Notes under the pieces: model-generated
What the model was told of the DNA's origin: nothing
The model's input: the letters and a program-made list of their open reading frames with translations, nothing else
Databases searched by the model: none
Assembly: GCF_016861975.1 (NCBI RefSeq)
Contig: NZ_BOMB01000043.1
Span: 1 to 64,000 of the forward strand
Source: Actinocatenispora rupis
GTDB lineage: Bacteria > Actinomycetota > Actinomycetes > Mycobacteriales > Micromonosporaceae
Direction of reading: 5' to 3'
DNA: 64,000 nt
In this document: positions 26,385 to 34,622 of the stretch, one piece after another
Numbering within the stretch: position 1 is the stretch's first letter
How the letters are laid out: every line of letters starts with the position of its first letter
Position numbers and translations under genes: made by a program

Positions 26385-29300
26385 GGCCGCTGTCGTCCAG
26401 CGCGACCTGTACGAGCACGGCCGGGTGACCCCGGCGTACGAGCATCCCGCGGCCCGGCGGCAGCGGTGCCGGACGCTGGCCGCCGAGCAGTACGCCCTCG
26501 CGCGGGTCGCCGGACATCAGCAGCCCGTCCGCGCCGAGCTCGTGCAGCCGTTGCAGCAGCGGCTCGGCCATCAGGGAGCGGGCCGCGCCGGCGCTGCGCC
26601 GGGCGAGGACGACGTGGAAGCCGGTCTCCCGCGCCTGCGGCAGGTACTCCACCAGCGGCGCGAGCGGGGACGAGGCGCCGCCACCGACCATGTCCGCGTC
26701 GTCGACCACCAGGTACAGTTCCGGGCCCTCCCACCAGGAACGCTCGCGGAGCTGCCGGGCACCGAGCGTCGTCGGCGGGCGCCGGGACGCGAGCTTGGCC
26801 GCGAGCTGCCTGGCGTACTCGGCGGCGGCGGTCGGATCCCCGGCGTACGCGCCGATGTAGTCGTCGGGCGCCGCGTCGACCAGGGACCGCCGGTAGTCGA
26901 CCACCATGAAGCGCACCTCGTCGTCGGTGCGCCCCTCGATCGTCGCCCGCATCCACGTACGCAGGAACTCGGAGCGGCCGGCGCCGCTGTCGCCGAAGAC
27001 CAGGAGGTGCGGCGTGCCGGCGGTCAGGTCGATGCGTACCGGGGCGAGGTCGGTCTCGTCCAGGCCGATCGCGCCGGGCGTGGCGAGGTCGGCGGCGGTC
27101 AGCTTGTCCGGCAGCATCCGCACCCGCGGCGCGGTCCGGCCACGGGCGTTCGCGGCGATGGCGGCGGCCAGCTCGGCCTGCGCCGCGCCGAGGTCGCCGG
27201 CGGGCTCGTCGACGCACGCGACCGCCGCCTGGAAGAACACCCCCGGTGCCGTCGCGCCGCGCCCCGGTACGGCGGTGGTGAGCACGCGCGCCACCGCCCG
27301 CCCCACCTCCGACTCGTACGGGTCGTTGAGGCGCAGTTCGAGCCGGCCACCGATGCTGTCGCGCAGGTTGGCCCGGATCTCCACCCACCGGTTCGCCGAC
27401 AGGACCAGGTGCACGCCGACGCCGAGTCCCCGTGACCCCAGCTCCACCAGGTACGCGTCCGCGTCATCCAGCTCCCCGCGCAGCGCCGGCCAGTTGTCGA
27501 CGACCACGAGCAGGTCCGCGGTCCGGGTACCGGCGGGCAACGTGCCGGCCTGCCGGCGCCGCCGGAACTCGCCGATCGAGCCGATCCGCTCGGCCCGGAA
27601 CAGCTCCTCGCGCTCGACGACGAGCCGCATCGCCTCGGCCAGCATCCGGCGTACCCGGGTGGGTTCGAGTCGGGATGCGGCGCCGGTGACGTGCGGCAGG
27701 TCGCCGAGCGGCAGCAGCGAGCCGCCGCCGTAGTCGATCAGCGACAGGTGCATCTCGTCGGGGGTGTGGGTGAGCATTCCGGCCACCGCGAGCGTGCGCA
27801 GCAGGGTGCTCTTGCCGGACTGCGGCGCGCCGACGACGGCCAGGTTGCCGTGCGGGCCGGACAGGTCGAGCACGAGCGGCTCCTGCCGTTGCGCCTCCGG
27901 CAGGTCCACCACCCCCACGGGTACGCCGAGCGCGCCCGCGGCGGGCCACAGGGCCGCGGCCAGGCCACGGTCCGGGTCGGGCGCGATCGGGCCGGTGAGC
28001 GCGCCGAGCGGTACCAGGGGCGGCAGCGGCGGCAGCCACACCTGGTGCACTGGTGTGTCCACACCGGACAGTCGGCGTACCGCGACCGCGAGTTCGGTGG
28101 GAGCGTCCGGGTCGACGTCGGGCAGCGTGGCCGGCGCGTCGGACAGCTCGATCGCCGGTGGCCGCAGCCGGATCGGCTCGACCGTCACCGCATCGTCGTC
28201 CACTGCGGACCGACGAGCGCCCCGGTACGGACCGGACACGTGCGCCACCCGGAACCGCCGGTACTGGCTCTCGTCCACCTTCAGGTACGCCGAGCCCGGC
28301 ACCGGCGGCAGGTGGTACGCGTCCGGCGTGCCCAGCACCACCCGGCTCTCCGCCGCCGAGAACGTACGCAGGCAGATCCGGTACGACAGGTGCGACTGGA
28401 GGCCGCGCAGCCGCGACTCCTCCAGCCGTTGCGTGGCCAGGAGAAGGTGCATGCCGAGCGACCGGCCGACCCGCCCGATCTGGACGAACAGGTCGATGAA
28501 GTCCGGCCGTGCCGAGAGCAGCTCACCGAACTCGTCCACGATCGCCACCAGGTACGGCAGCGGTTCCAGCGGCTCGCCGTGCACGTCGGTCCCACCCGCC
28601 GCCTGCTTCACCTGGTACTCGCGTACCGAGTCGAGGTTGCCCGCGTCGCGCAGCAGGCGCTGCCGGCGCTGCTGCTCGCCGACCAGCGCGGCGCGGACCC
28701 GGTCGACGAGGCCGAGGTCGTCGGCGAGGTTGGTGATGAGGCCACCGACGTGCGGCAGGTCGGTGACCCCGGCGAACGTCGCGCCGCCCTTGAAGTCCAC
28801 CAGCACGAACGACAGCAGCTCCGGCCCGTGCCGCGCGGCCAGACCGGTGACGAGGGTGCGCAGCAGTTCGCTCTTGCCGGAGCCGGTGGCGCCGACCACC
28901 AGCCCGTGCGGTCCCATGCCGCGCTGCGCCGACTCCTTCAGGTCGAGCAGCACCGGCTCGCCCTCGCCGTCCACGCCGACCGGAACCCGCAGCACGTCCG
29001 CGTCGCCCGGCAGGACCCGACCCCGCCGCGGGTCGAGCTGCCCGACGTCCGCCACGCCCAGCATCTCCGGCAGAGTCGTGATCCGCGACAGCACCGGCGT
29101 ACGGTCCTCGGTCAGGCGCAGCGGCGCCATGCTGCGCGCGATCTGGCCGCACAGTACGGGATCCGGCAGGTCCGGCGTCGCCGCCTCGACCTCCGCGCAG
29201 CGGCCGGTGACCCGCAGCACGCCGTCCGCCACCGTCGCCCGACCGTCCACACGGGACGGTTCGGTGTCGAGCCCGGCGCACAGGCACACGATCGTGATGC

Positions 29301-30339
29301 CCAGCTCCGGACCGGACTCCGCCCACAACGACTCCAGTACCTCGGTGCGCGCCCAGTCCGCGTCCGGCCGGTAGCCGTCCAGGACCAGCAGCAGCCGGCG
29401 GCTCGGCCCCGCCTGCCGGTCCGACCCGAACGTGCCGCGTCGGACGCGGGCCTCGTCGCGGGCCCGGTCGCGCTCGCGTTCCAGGAAGTCGACGAGACGC
29501 GGGACGTCGGCGGCGATCAGCGACGTACCGGCGCCCGGTTCGCGGGTGTGCGGCAGCCACTTCGCCCAGTCCCACTCGTCGGTCGCGTCGCCCGCGTGGA
29601 CCGCGACCAGCACGTCCTCCGGCGCGTGCAGTACCGCGGCCTGGGTGACCAGCGCGCGGGCCAGGCCGCGCCGTTGCTCCTCGGTACCGACGAGGCTGAC
29701 GACGCCGCAGGCACCGGCGTCCAGCCACGCGGGCTGGCGACCGACGGTCGCATGCCGGGCGGCGAGGCGTTCGGCCTCGGCCGCCAGATCGGTGTCCGCG
29801 TCCGCCATCGGATCGCCGCGCCCGGACAGTTCCACCCGACCCGGCAGCGGGCCGCGCCCGGCGCCCAGCCGCAGCCGCAGGAAGTCGCCGTCGGTCCTCC
29901 GCCGCTCCCACACTCGCCGGCGCGCCCGCGCGATCGCCAGGAGCCGCTCCGGGCTGGGGTGCGCCTGCACGGCGGCCCGCCGCGTCACCGCCGCGTTGGC
30001 CCGTGCCGTGTTCCGCACCTCGTCCAGCAGATCCAGGTACCGCTCGCGCGCCCGCCGGCCCGCCGCGTCGGAACTGTGCCGCATCTGCCACCGCACGCCG
30101 ACCGTCGCCAGTACCGACAGCACGACGAAGCCGACGCCCAGCAGCATCAGCAGCGGGCGCTGGTACGAGATGAGGTAGCCGGCCATCGCGACCGTCGACA
30201 GCAATGGCAGCAGCAGCGTCAGCCACGTCGTCCCGCCGTTGTACCGGGTGCGCTGCGGCGGCGCGGGGACCGGAAGCCGCTGCGTTGGCGGTTCGGGGGT
30301 GGCCAGCCGCGCCGGTCGGTGGAACGCGATGCGGGTCAT
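26377..30339 (-). CDS. eccC: EccC-type FtsK/SpoIIIE ATPase of type VII secretion
   Basis: 1,320 residues, a fused EccCa-EccCb. Two membrane helices (about 38-58 and 62-83) are followed by a cytoplasmic DUF-type linker and three FtsK-like ATPase domains. D1 has GATGSGKSE near 483 and AIVDEFGEL (intact Walker A and B). D2 has GAPQSGKST near 836 but VVVDNWPAL at Walker B. D3 has GDSGAGRSE near 1114, where Lys is replaced by Arg, and LVVDDADMV. An active D1 with modified D2/D3 sites that act in substrate binding is known for EccC. It powers export and reads the YxxxE signal of WXG100 substrates. It starts 4 nt after the upstream WXG100-like gene and its stop overlaps the giant gene start, giving a tight operon. 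Confidence 0.95.
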   Translation of the reverse strand: MTRIAFHRPARLATPEPPTQRLPVPAPPQRTRYNGGTTWLTLLLPLLSTVAMAGYLISYQRPLLMLLGVGFVVLSVLATVGVRWQMRHSSDAAGRRARERYLDLLDEVRNTARANAAVTRRAAVQAHPSPERLLAIARARRRVWERRRTDGDFLRLRLGAGRGPLPGRVELSGRGDPMADADTDLAAEAERLAARHATVGRQPAWLDAGACGVVSLVGTEEQRRGLARALVTQAAVLHAPEDVLVAVHAGDATDEWDWAKWLPHTREPGAGTSLIAADVPRLVDFLERERDRARDEARVRRGTFGSDRQAGPSRRLLLVLDGYRPDADWARTEVLESLWAESGPELGITIVCLCAGLDTEPSRVDGRATVADGVLRVTGRCAEVEAATPDLPDPVLCGQIARSMAPLRLTEDRTPVLSRITTLPEMLGVADVGQLDPRRGRVLPGDADVLRVPVGVDGEGEPVLLDLKESAQRGMGPHGLVVGATGSGKSELLRTLVTGLAARHGPELLSFVLVDFKGGATFAGVTDLPHVGGLITNLADDLGLVDRVRAALVGEQQRRQRLLRDAGNLDSVREYQVKQAAGGTDVHGEPLEPLPYLVAIVDEFGELLSARPDFIDLFVQIGRVGRSLGMHLLLATQRLEESRLRGLQSHLSYRICLRTFSAAESRVVLGTPDAYHLPPVPGSAYLKVDESQYRRFRVAHVSGPYRGARRSAVDDDAVTVEPIRLRPPAIELSDAPATLPDVDPDAPTELAVAVRRLSGVDTPVHQVWLPPLPPLVPLGALTGPIAPDPDRGLAAALWPAAGALGVPVGVVDLPEAQRQEPLVLDLSGPHGNLAVVGAPQSGKSTLLRTLAVAGMLTHTPDEMHLSLIDYGGGSLLPLGDLPHVTGAASRLEPTRVRRMLAEAMRLVVEREELFRAERIGSIGEFRRRRQAGTLPAGTRTADLLVVVDNWPALRGELDDADAYLVELGSRGLGVGVHLVLSANRWVEIRANLRDSIGGRLELRLNDPYESEVGRAVARVLTTAVPGRGATAPGVFFQAAVACVDEPAGDLGAAQAELAAAIAANARGRTAPRVRMLPDKLTAADLATPGAIGLDETDLAPVRIDLTAGTPHLLVFGDSGAGRSEFLRTWMRATIEGRTDDEVRFMVVDYRRSLVDAAPDDYIGAYAGDPTAAAEYARQLAAKLASRRPPTTLGARQLRERSWWEGPELYLVVDDADMVGGGASSPLAPLVEYLPQARETGFHVVLARRSAGAARSLMAEPLLQRLHELGADGLLMSGDPREGVLLGGQRPAPLPPGRGMLVRRGHPAVLVQVALDDSGHG
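28198..28210. repeat. Iterated palindrome, degenerate copy
   Basis: GTCCACTGCGGAC within eccC, one base off the palindrome. Confidence 0.45.
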
Positions 30340-30343
30340 CGGC

Positions 30344-30814
30344 TCAGCTTTCGGTGATCGGCGGCAGCGGCGCGGGCGACTGCGGCGCGCCGTCCGTGCC
30401 GTACCCGCCGGAGGCGACCGGCGCCGGCGGGTTCGGGTCGGGGAAGTCGAGCGCCCGCCGCAGCTCCTGGGAGAAGGAGACGAACGACTGCTGGACGGTC
30501 AGCTCCGTGTCGCCGTAGTTGAGCGCCGCGTACGCGAGGCCGTCGGCGATGCGGACGAGCACGCCGGCGTCGGGGTTGGCCTTGGTACCGAACAGGCCGG
30601 TGGCGCAGTCGTTCCAGCGGGTGGTGAAGTCGTCGGCGAGCTTCTGCGAGCCGCCCACCCACGTGCCCTGCAACCCCTCCAGCGCCTGCGCGATCCGCTC
30701 CAGCGCGTCGACGAGCTGCGTCACGTACCCGGGGATCGTGGTGACGCCCGCGTGGTACACCTCGGGGATCGTCATCGTCATCGGCCCGCTGGCGCCGCCG
30801 TTCGGCACGGTCAT
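30344..30814 (-). CDS. WXG100-type protein with C-terminal Pro-rich tail
   Basis: 156 residues. About residues 15-110 form the helical hairpin with W-V-G (GTWVGGSQKLADDF) and an export motif NYGDTE. The remaining 45 residues are Pro-, Gly- and Ala-rich (DFPDPNPPAPVASGG), longer than a plain WXG100 protein of about 100. It lies 4 nt upstream of eccC and 25 nt downstream of another WXG100-type gene, so it is probably a substrate co-expressed with EccC. Its first half resembles the 104-residue WXG100 protein at 4364 (shared GLFG-containing helix), suggesting they are paralogues. Confidence 0.88.
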   Translation of the reverse strand: MTVPNGGASGPMTMTIPEVYHAGVTTIPGYVTQLVDALERIAQALEGLQGTWVGGSQKLADDFTTRWNDCATGLFGTKANPDAGVLVRIADGLAYAALNYGDTELTVQQSFVSFSQELRRALDFPDPNPPAPVASGGYGTDGAPQSPAPLPPITES

Positions 30815-30839
30815 CGCCCCTCCGGCTGTCGTGGGTCGG

Positions 30840-31136
30840 TCACGCGGTCAGGTTGTCCACGTTGTGCCGTTCGGCGTCCGCGTAGTTGCGGTACGTCGTG
30901 CGCATCCGCGTGAGGATGTCCTTGAGCAGCGTGTCGAGGCGGTCGGCGTCGGCGGAGTACTCCCTGGCCAGCGCGGCGAACGTGCTCCCCGACGGCGAGA
31001 GCCACTCCCCCTCGACCTGCTTGAACGTGCCGGACAGGTCGGCCAGCACGCCGCTGATCGCCCTGCTCTGCGCGTCGACGACGTCGATGGCGTCGCTGAA
31101 GTCGGACAGGGACACGCGGTACTCGTCAGCGGTCAC
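30840..31136 (-). CDS. WXG100-type protein with degenerate turn
   Basis: 98 residues from GTG at 31136, with GGAGGTG about 9 nt upstream. Two amphipathic helices flank GEWLSPSGSTFAAL, where the usual W-x-G is W-L-S. The second helix ends in NYADAE, a YxxxE export motif. It is the first gene of the WXG-WXG-eccC-giant operon. Size and pattern match an EsxA/CFP-10-type partner. It likely pairs with the 156-residue protein (inference). Confidence 0.87.
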   Translation of the reverse strand: MTADEYRVSLSDFSDAIDVVDAQSRAISGVLADLSGTFKQVEGEWLSPSGSTFAALAREYSADADRLDTLLKDILTRMRTTYRNYADAERHNVDNLTA

Positions 31137-31285
31137 GGCGGCAGCACCTCCGGCCCGACGGTAGGCGCCGCGGATCCGGTCGAGCCACGTCTCATTCCGG
31201 GGACGTCACGCGCCGCCACCGGGGACTTTCCCGGCCCGGCCACCGGCGGCGACAATGCGGCCACGACGACGAGGAGGCAGGCCAG
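31137..31285. promoter_or_regulatory. Divergent promoter region of the eccC operon
   Basis: 149-bp gap between the leftward WXG100 gene and the rightward 31286 gene. It must hold both promoters, but I could not pick convincing -35/-10 boxes in it. Confidence 0.4.
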
Positions 31286-31975
31286 GTGGGTGGATACACC
31301 TCCAGGTACGACACGAACCCGCTGCCGGACAGCGACGGCGGCGACGCCGGCGGCGTGACGCCGGGCGCGCAGGCGCACCACCTCCAGATGAACTGGCGGA
31401 CCCCGCAACCACCAGGCGCGGACGGGCCGGGCGGTGGCGGCGGCCAGCCCGCGGTCGACAAGTCCCGACACTGGCCCGGGTACGTGTCGGTGGACACCAA
31501 CGACATGCGTGCCGGCTTGCAGACCCAGCTCGACACCGCGGACGCGGTGGTGACCGTCTACAACGCCCTGTGGCCGGTGTCCGAGCAGGTCTACGACGAC
31601 CCGATGTGGGGCCAGTACGAGACGCAGACGGCGTCGCAGTCGAACAGTTCGGTGTTCGGCGGGCCCAGCACCAGCCCGTACTACACGTACACGGCGAAGG
31701 CTAAGGCGATGCAGCAGGCACTGCCGTCGATCCTGGCGATGCAGCGGGCGGCCCTGGAGGCGACCGCCGGCATGGTGACGGCCAGCGGCGGGCTCATCCA
31801 GCTCATCAACGACGCGTCCTACGCGTACGACGAGATGGACCGGCAGTCGGCGTTCCCGGACAAGCAGGCGACCCGGTCCGACGGCTCCGGGTCGGGCGGT
31901 TCCGGGCCGTTGCCGTGGGATCCGTTGAACGGGCCCGACCCCGCGGACCAGATCGGCACGGGCATGCCCAGGTAG
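31286..31975 (+). CDS. WXG-like hypothetical protein of the type VII locus
   Basis: 229 residues from GTG at 31286, with GAGGAGG about 10 nt upstream. Residues 1-65 are Gly/Pro/Asp-rich and probably disordered. The middle has two long helices separated by a turn with DDPMWGQYETQTA, reminiscent of a WXG hairpin but with W-G in place of W-x-G, and it contains NDASYAYDEMD, close to a YxxxD/E motif. The tail is Gly/Ser/Pro-rich. I do not recognise a named family. Position and shape suggest a type VII substrate or accessory protein. It faces the AAA/beta-helix gene, which ends 40 bp away. Confidence 0.75.
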   Translation: MGGYTSRYDTNPLPDSDGGDAGGVTPGAQAHHLQMNWRTPQPPGADGPGGGGGQPAVDKSRHWPGYVSVDTNDMRAGLQTQLDTADAVVTVYNALWPVSEQVYDDPMWGQYETQTASQSNSSVFGGPSTSPYYTYTAKAKAMQQALPSILAMQRAALEATAGMVTASGGLIQLINDASYAYDEMDRQSAFPDKQATRSDGSGSGGSGPLPWDPLNGPDPADQIGTGMPR

Positions 31976-32015
31976 GTGCCGACGCGGCGTGCCCCGGGGA
32001 CGCGCCGCGTCGACG

Positions 32016-34622
32016 TCACAGCGCCGGTATGTCCACCGTGGACAGTGCCATCAGGTCGTCCGGCGACGGGGCGGACATCTCCGCCACGCGCTGCGCCTGC
32101 CGCTCCGTCATCTCCTGGAACACCTGCCGCGCCGCCCGCCCGTTCCCGAACCGCGCATCCCTTGGTACCAGGGCGAAGTAGCCGGCGAGCGCGTCCCGCA
32201 GGGCGCCGTCCACCGTGTACTGGTGCCGGCGTGCCTGGTCGGCGACGATCTCGACCAGTTCGTCGGCGGTGTAGTCGTCGAACGCCAGCGTGCGGGTGAA
32301 CCGCGACGCGAGGCCGGGGTTGGCGGCGACGAACCGGCCCATCTGGTCCGGGTAGCCGGCGACGATCACGACGACCTCGTCCCGGTGGTCCTCCATCAGC
32401 TTCACCAGCGCGGCGATGGCCTCCTGGCCGAAGTCCCCGGCCTGCCCGTCCGGTACCAGCGCGTACGCCTCGTCGACGAACAGCACGCCACCCAGCGCGC
32501 GCCGGAACACGGCGGTGGTCTTCGGCGCGGTGTGCCCCACGTACTCGCCGATCAGGTCGCCGCGGTCCGCCTCGACGAGGTGGCCGGACGGGAGCAGGCC
32601 GAGTGCGGCGAGGATCCGGCCGTACAGCCGGGCGACGGTCGTCTTGCCGGTGCCCGGGTTCCCGGCGAACACCAGGTGCCGGGACAGCGGCGGCGGGTGC
32701 AGCCCCGCCCGCTCCCGCTGCCTTACCAGCCTCATCACGTTCACCAGCCGGGACACGTCCTGTTTGACCCGCACCAGGCCGATCAGCTCGGTGAGTTCGG
32801 CGAGCACCGTGTCGAGGTCCTCGGCGTCGTGCGCCGGCGTACCGGCGGGTTCGACGGCGGCGGTTCCGGAGAGCACGGCGCGGCGGGCCAGGGCCCGCTC
32901 CGGCAGGTCGTCGGCGGCCACGCCGCTCGACCGGCAGTCGGTGAACGTGGCGCCCGCGGTGTCGGCCAGTACCACGCCGCGGTCGGTGTCGTGCAGATGC
33001 AGCCGGTGGAACGCGGTGTCGGCGCCGTCGGCGACGTACAGGGCGGGGTAGCCGGCGGCGGACACGGCGCAGTCGTCGAACCGGCCGTGGGCGCGTTCGG
33101 CCAGGTACACGCCGTTCCGGCCGCTGCCGGCCACGGTCGTGCCGAGCACGGTCGGCGTGCCCTCCGCGCCGACGGCGATGCCGGTACCGCCGGTGTCGGT
33201 GACCGAGCAGCCGTCCAGCAGCGCGGCGGCCCCGGCACCGAGGCGTACGCCGACGTCGGCGCTGGCGCGGACACCGCAGCGCAGCAACGCGACCGCGGCA
33301 CCGTCCGCGACGTGTACGCCCGTCTGCCGGGACTCCGCGACCGTGCTGTCCGCGACCAGCGGCCGGTGCCGGCTGTCCACGGAGACGCCGACGCCGCAGC
33401 CGGTCACCGTGCAACGGCGCGCGGTCAGGTCGCCCCGGTCGGCGATCCCGAAACCGGTCATCGCCGCGGCGGTCACCCGCACGTCCGCCGCGTCGCACAG
33501 TCCCAGCTCGACCACCCGCATCCCGTACTCCGGGGTGTCGCGCAGCAGGCCGCGGCGCACGGTGAGGTGCGCGCGACCGCCGACGTGCACCGCGCTGAAC
33601 CCGGTGCCCGAAACGTCCACATCGGACAGTCGTACGGTGGCGTCGTCGCGGGCGAGGACACCGTTGGCCGCCGCGCCGTCGACGCTCAGCCGGTCCGCCG
33701 TCAGGTGCGCCCCGTCACGCACCACCACGGCGGAGCTGCCGGCCGTACCGACCGCGCACGACTCCATCCGCAGCCGCGCGCGATCCGTTGCCAGGACGCC
33801 GATCCCGCCCGGTTCCGCCACCCGGACCGAGCGCAGCGTGGCCGTCGCCGCACCGGAAGCGGCGACCCCGCATCCGGCCGGGCGTACCAGCGCGCACCGG
33901 TCGAGCAGCGTGCCACCGGTCCCGGCCGCGGCGGCGTCGTCCGGGCCGGCGAGGCGGACCGCGTCGGCCCCCGCGTCGGCGAACCACCCACCGCGTACGG
34001 TCGGCGCCGCCCGGTCGTGCACCGCGAACCCGGCGCCCGCCGGGCGGATCACCCGGCAGTCCTCGAACAGGCCGGCGGCGGCGTCGGACACCACGATCCC
34101 GGCACCGCCGGCCCGCGACACCGCGCAGGCACGTACCTGCGGGGCGGCGTCGCCCGACACCGCGATCCCGCCGCCCGGCGCGTCCTCGACCGTGCAGTCG
34201 ACCAGGGTGGCGCGGCTCGCGTCGGCCAGGACGATCCCGGCGCCGATCACGCGGCAGTCCCGCAGCGTCGGCGCGGCGTCGCCGGAAACCGTGACGGCAC
34301 CGTGGATCTCGGCGCCGTGCAGCGTCGGCGTGCCGCGGTCCACGACCACGGCCGTACCGCCACCGGCGGCCAGCACCGTGATCCCGCGTACGGTCGCGGC
34401 GGCGGTGACACGCAACGCCGGCCCCTCGGGCGACACGAGCCGGGTGGTACCGGGTCCGTCCTCGGCGACCAGCGTCACCGGACGGTCCAGTACCAGCCGC
34501 TCCACGTACTCGCCGGGGTGAACCGAGACGGTCGCGCCCGGTGCGGCGGCACGGATCGCGGCGCCGATCGTGCGGTGGCCGCCCCAGCCTCGCGGCGACA
34601 CCCGCAGCAGGCCGGGCCTCAC
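32016..34622 (-). CDS. Parallel beta-helix / EccA-like AAA+ ATPase fusion
   Basis: 868 residues from GTG at 34622. The start overlaps the preceding stop (GTGA). About residues 20-540 are tandem turns of a right-handed parallel beta-helix of the pectate-lyase-like type (repeated units such as GTAVVVDRGTPTLHGAEIHG and AVTVSGDAAPTLRDCRVIGA). About 590-868 is a CbxX/CfqX-type AAA+ domain as in EccA: NPGTGKTTVA near 652, GVLFVDEAYAL near 711, then IVAGYPDQM and the arginine-rich LASRFTR. In classic EccA the N-terminal half is a TPR domain, so here the beta-helix replaces it. EccA acts in the cytosol on substrates or chaperones of the ESX system. No signal peptide is seen. A perfect GTCCAC-N-GTGGAC palindrome lies five codons from the stop. 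Confidence 0.9.
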   Translation of the reverse strand: MRPGLLRVSPRGWGGHRTIGAAIRAAAPGATVSVHPGEYVERLVLDRPVTLVAEDGPGTTRLVSPEGPALRVTAAATVRGITVLAAGGGTAVVVDRGTPTLHGAEIHGAVTVSGDAAPTLRDCRVIGAGIVLADASRATLVDCTVEDAPGGGIAVSGDAAPQVRACAVSRAGGAGIVVSDAAAGLFEDCRVIRPAGAGFAVHDRAAPTVRGGWFADAGADAVRLAGPDDAAAAGTGGTLLDRCALVRPAGCGVAASGAATATLRSVRVAEPGGIGVLATDRARLRMESCAVGTAGSSAVVVRDGAHLTADRLSVDGAAANGVLARDDATVRLSDVDVSGTGFSAVHVGGRAHLTVRRGLLRDTPEYGMRVVELGLCDAADVRVTAAAMTGFGIADRGDLTARRCTVTGCGVGVSVDSRHRPLVADSTVAESRQTGVHVADGAAVALLRCGVRASADVGVRLGAGAAALLDGCSVTDTGGTGIAVGAEGTPTVLGTTVAGSGRNGVYLAERAHGRFDDCAVSAAGYPALYVADGADTAFHRLHLHDTDRGVVLADTAGATFTDCRSSGVAADDLPERALARRAVLSGTAAVEPAGTPAHDAEDLDTVLAELTELIGLVRVKQDVSRLVNVMRLVRQRERAGLHPPPLSRHLVFAGNPGTGKTTVARLYGRILAALGLLPSGHLVEADRGDLIGEYVGHTAPKTTAVFRRALGGVLFVDEAYALVPDGQAGDFGQEAIAALVKLMEDHRDEVVVIVAGYPDQMGRFVAANPGLASRFTRTLAFDDYTADELVEIVADQARRHQYTVDGALRDALAGYFALVPRDARFGNGRAARQVFQEMTERQAQRVAEMSAPSPDDLMALSTVDIPAL
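32031..32043. repeat. Iterated palindrome GTCCAC-N-GTGGAC, perfect arms
   Basis: GTCCACCGTGGAC near the 3' end of the beta-helix/AAA gene, encoding STVD. Confidence 0.8.
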
